From Ophioceras dolichostomum (lineage: Eukaryota > Ascomycota > Sordariomycetes > Magnaporthales > Ophioceraceae): a stretch of DNA of 28,644 nt. The translations under genes were made by a program, and so were the position numbers. This document shows positions 28,205-28,644 of the stretch, one piece after another; within the stretch, counting starts at the first letter, position 1; each line of letters opens with the position of its first letter. Location of the stretch: contig PYST01000436.1 in assembly GCA_003049485.1 (NCBI GenBank), forward strand, positions 1 to 28,644. Direction: 5' to 3'. The notes beneath the pieces were generated by a model. It did no database searches. It saw only the letters and a list, made by a program, of their open reading frames with translations, and was not told the origin of the DNA.

Positions 28205-28644
28205 TAAGGTAAGTTGACACATTTTGCAGTCATGCTAGTCCATATTCTCAGTGGAAGGGTGGAAGAAACACAGTGATAATTCACCCACCGCGCACCAGTT
28301 GAAGACGCGAAAATTAATTTTTGCTCACAATGCTTTTGTCCCGATTACCAATGATTCCCCTCTATGGGGCTGACGCGAACCGTTCTCGCCCATGACACGC
28401 TGCTTCTTGGATTATGAGCTCGAAAATGACGCCAACTTAAACCCTAGCCAGCCGCTGAACGAGGCCTCTACCACGACATCATCCAGACTCCACACAGACT
28501 TATTTCAAGAAACTCTTTTCTGTTCCTGAAAGCAGCGTTTTTTCTTCTTCTTCTCTGCCTCATACTATCTCTACTATCCTATCATCGTCATCATCATCAT
28601 CATCGTCACCGTCACCGTCACCACCCTCCCCATCTCCCCTAGCC
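28205..28644 (+). other. probable promoter and 5' leader of a plus-strand gene beyond the window
   Basis: No coding region is seen. The right end is pyrimidine-rich on the plus strand with an imprecise CAT/CGT/CAC triplet tract (about 28581-28623), typical of a fungal transcription start region and 5' leader. The gene itself would lie past the window edge; this is inference from composition. Confidence 0.4.
28439..28447 (+). promoter_or_regulatory. AAACCCTAG element in a probable promoter
   Basis: AAACCCTAG resembles the telo-box found in promoters of some housekeeping genes. It is followed by a strongly CT-rich plus-strand stretch (about 28540-28644), as in highly expressed fungal gene leaders. 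Confidence 0.35.

Noticed and set aside
1..28644. Secondary-metabolite or defence gene cluster
   Set aside because: The transporter and the dehydrogenase could suggest one, but they are far apart, separated by housekeeping genes, and no synthase, transposase, nuclease or NLR-type gene is present.

Overview
This window looks like ordinary nuclear DNA of a filamentous ascomycete, most likely a Sordariomycete. The genes are fungal in type. They are split by short introns (about 76-240 nt) with fungal splice signals: mostly GTAAGT-like donors, CTAAC/CTGAC branch sites and CAG/TAG acceptors. Gene spacing is wide. I assembled ten protein-coding genes and one tRNA. Eight coding genes and the tRNA lie on the minus strand; two coding genes lie on the plus strand. 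Many long overlapping frames in the GC-rich exons are antisense shadows and are omitted.

Layout, left to right. (1) A DHA1-type MFS drug/polyamine transporter (883-2921, -), followed by about 3 kb of apparently non-coding DNA. (2) A probable mitochondrial pentatricopeptide-repeat protein (6004-8475, -). (3) LSM4, a U6/mRNA-decay Sm-like protein (9077-9695, -), whose first coding exon is only the ATG. (4) A Gvp36-type BAR-domain protein (10589-12488, -) with six exons and a GC-AG last intron. (5) Mitochondrial N-acetylglutamate synthase (13127-15169, -), with two TGACTC cross-pathway-control cores about 100 bp upstream and an easily missed 105-nt in-frame intron. (6) A divergently transcribed beta-hydroxyacid dehydrogenase (16566-17656, +). 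(7) VMA9, V-ATPase subunit e (18115-18572, +), 76 aa in three small exons. (8) ARV1, an ER sterol/lipid homeostasis protein (19100-20374, -), with a Gly/Ser/Asn insert. (9) A long, mostly disordered protein with one LysM and no signal peptide (21320-23749, -). (10) An unrecognised protein with one strong hydrophobic segment (25534-26958, -). (11) tRNA-Ala(AGC) (28133-28204, -). The last 440 bp resembles the promoter and CT-rich leader of a plus-strand gene beyond the edge.

The genes do not form a pathway or secondary-metabolite cluster; they are mainly housekeeping functions (splicing/decay, vacuolar acidification, arginine synthesis, membrane trafficking, sterol homeostasis, mitochondrial expression). 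I saw no transposon, CRISPR array, rRNA gene or virus-like element. The best leads are gene-structure oddities (start-codon-only exon, GC-AG intron with two possible C-termini, stop-free intron in the synthase), the two poorly characterised proteins, and the paired CPC1/Gcn4 cores. I found no convincing new multi-gene system.
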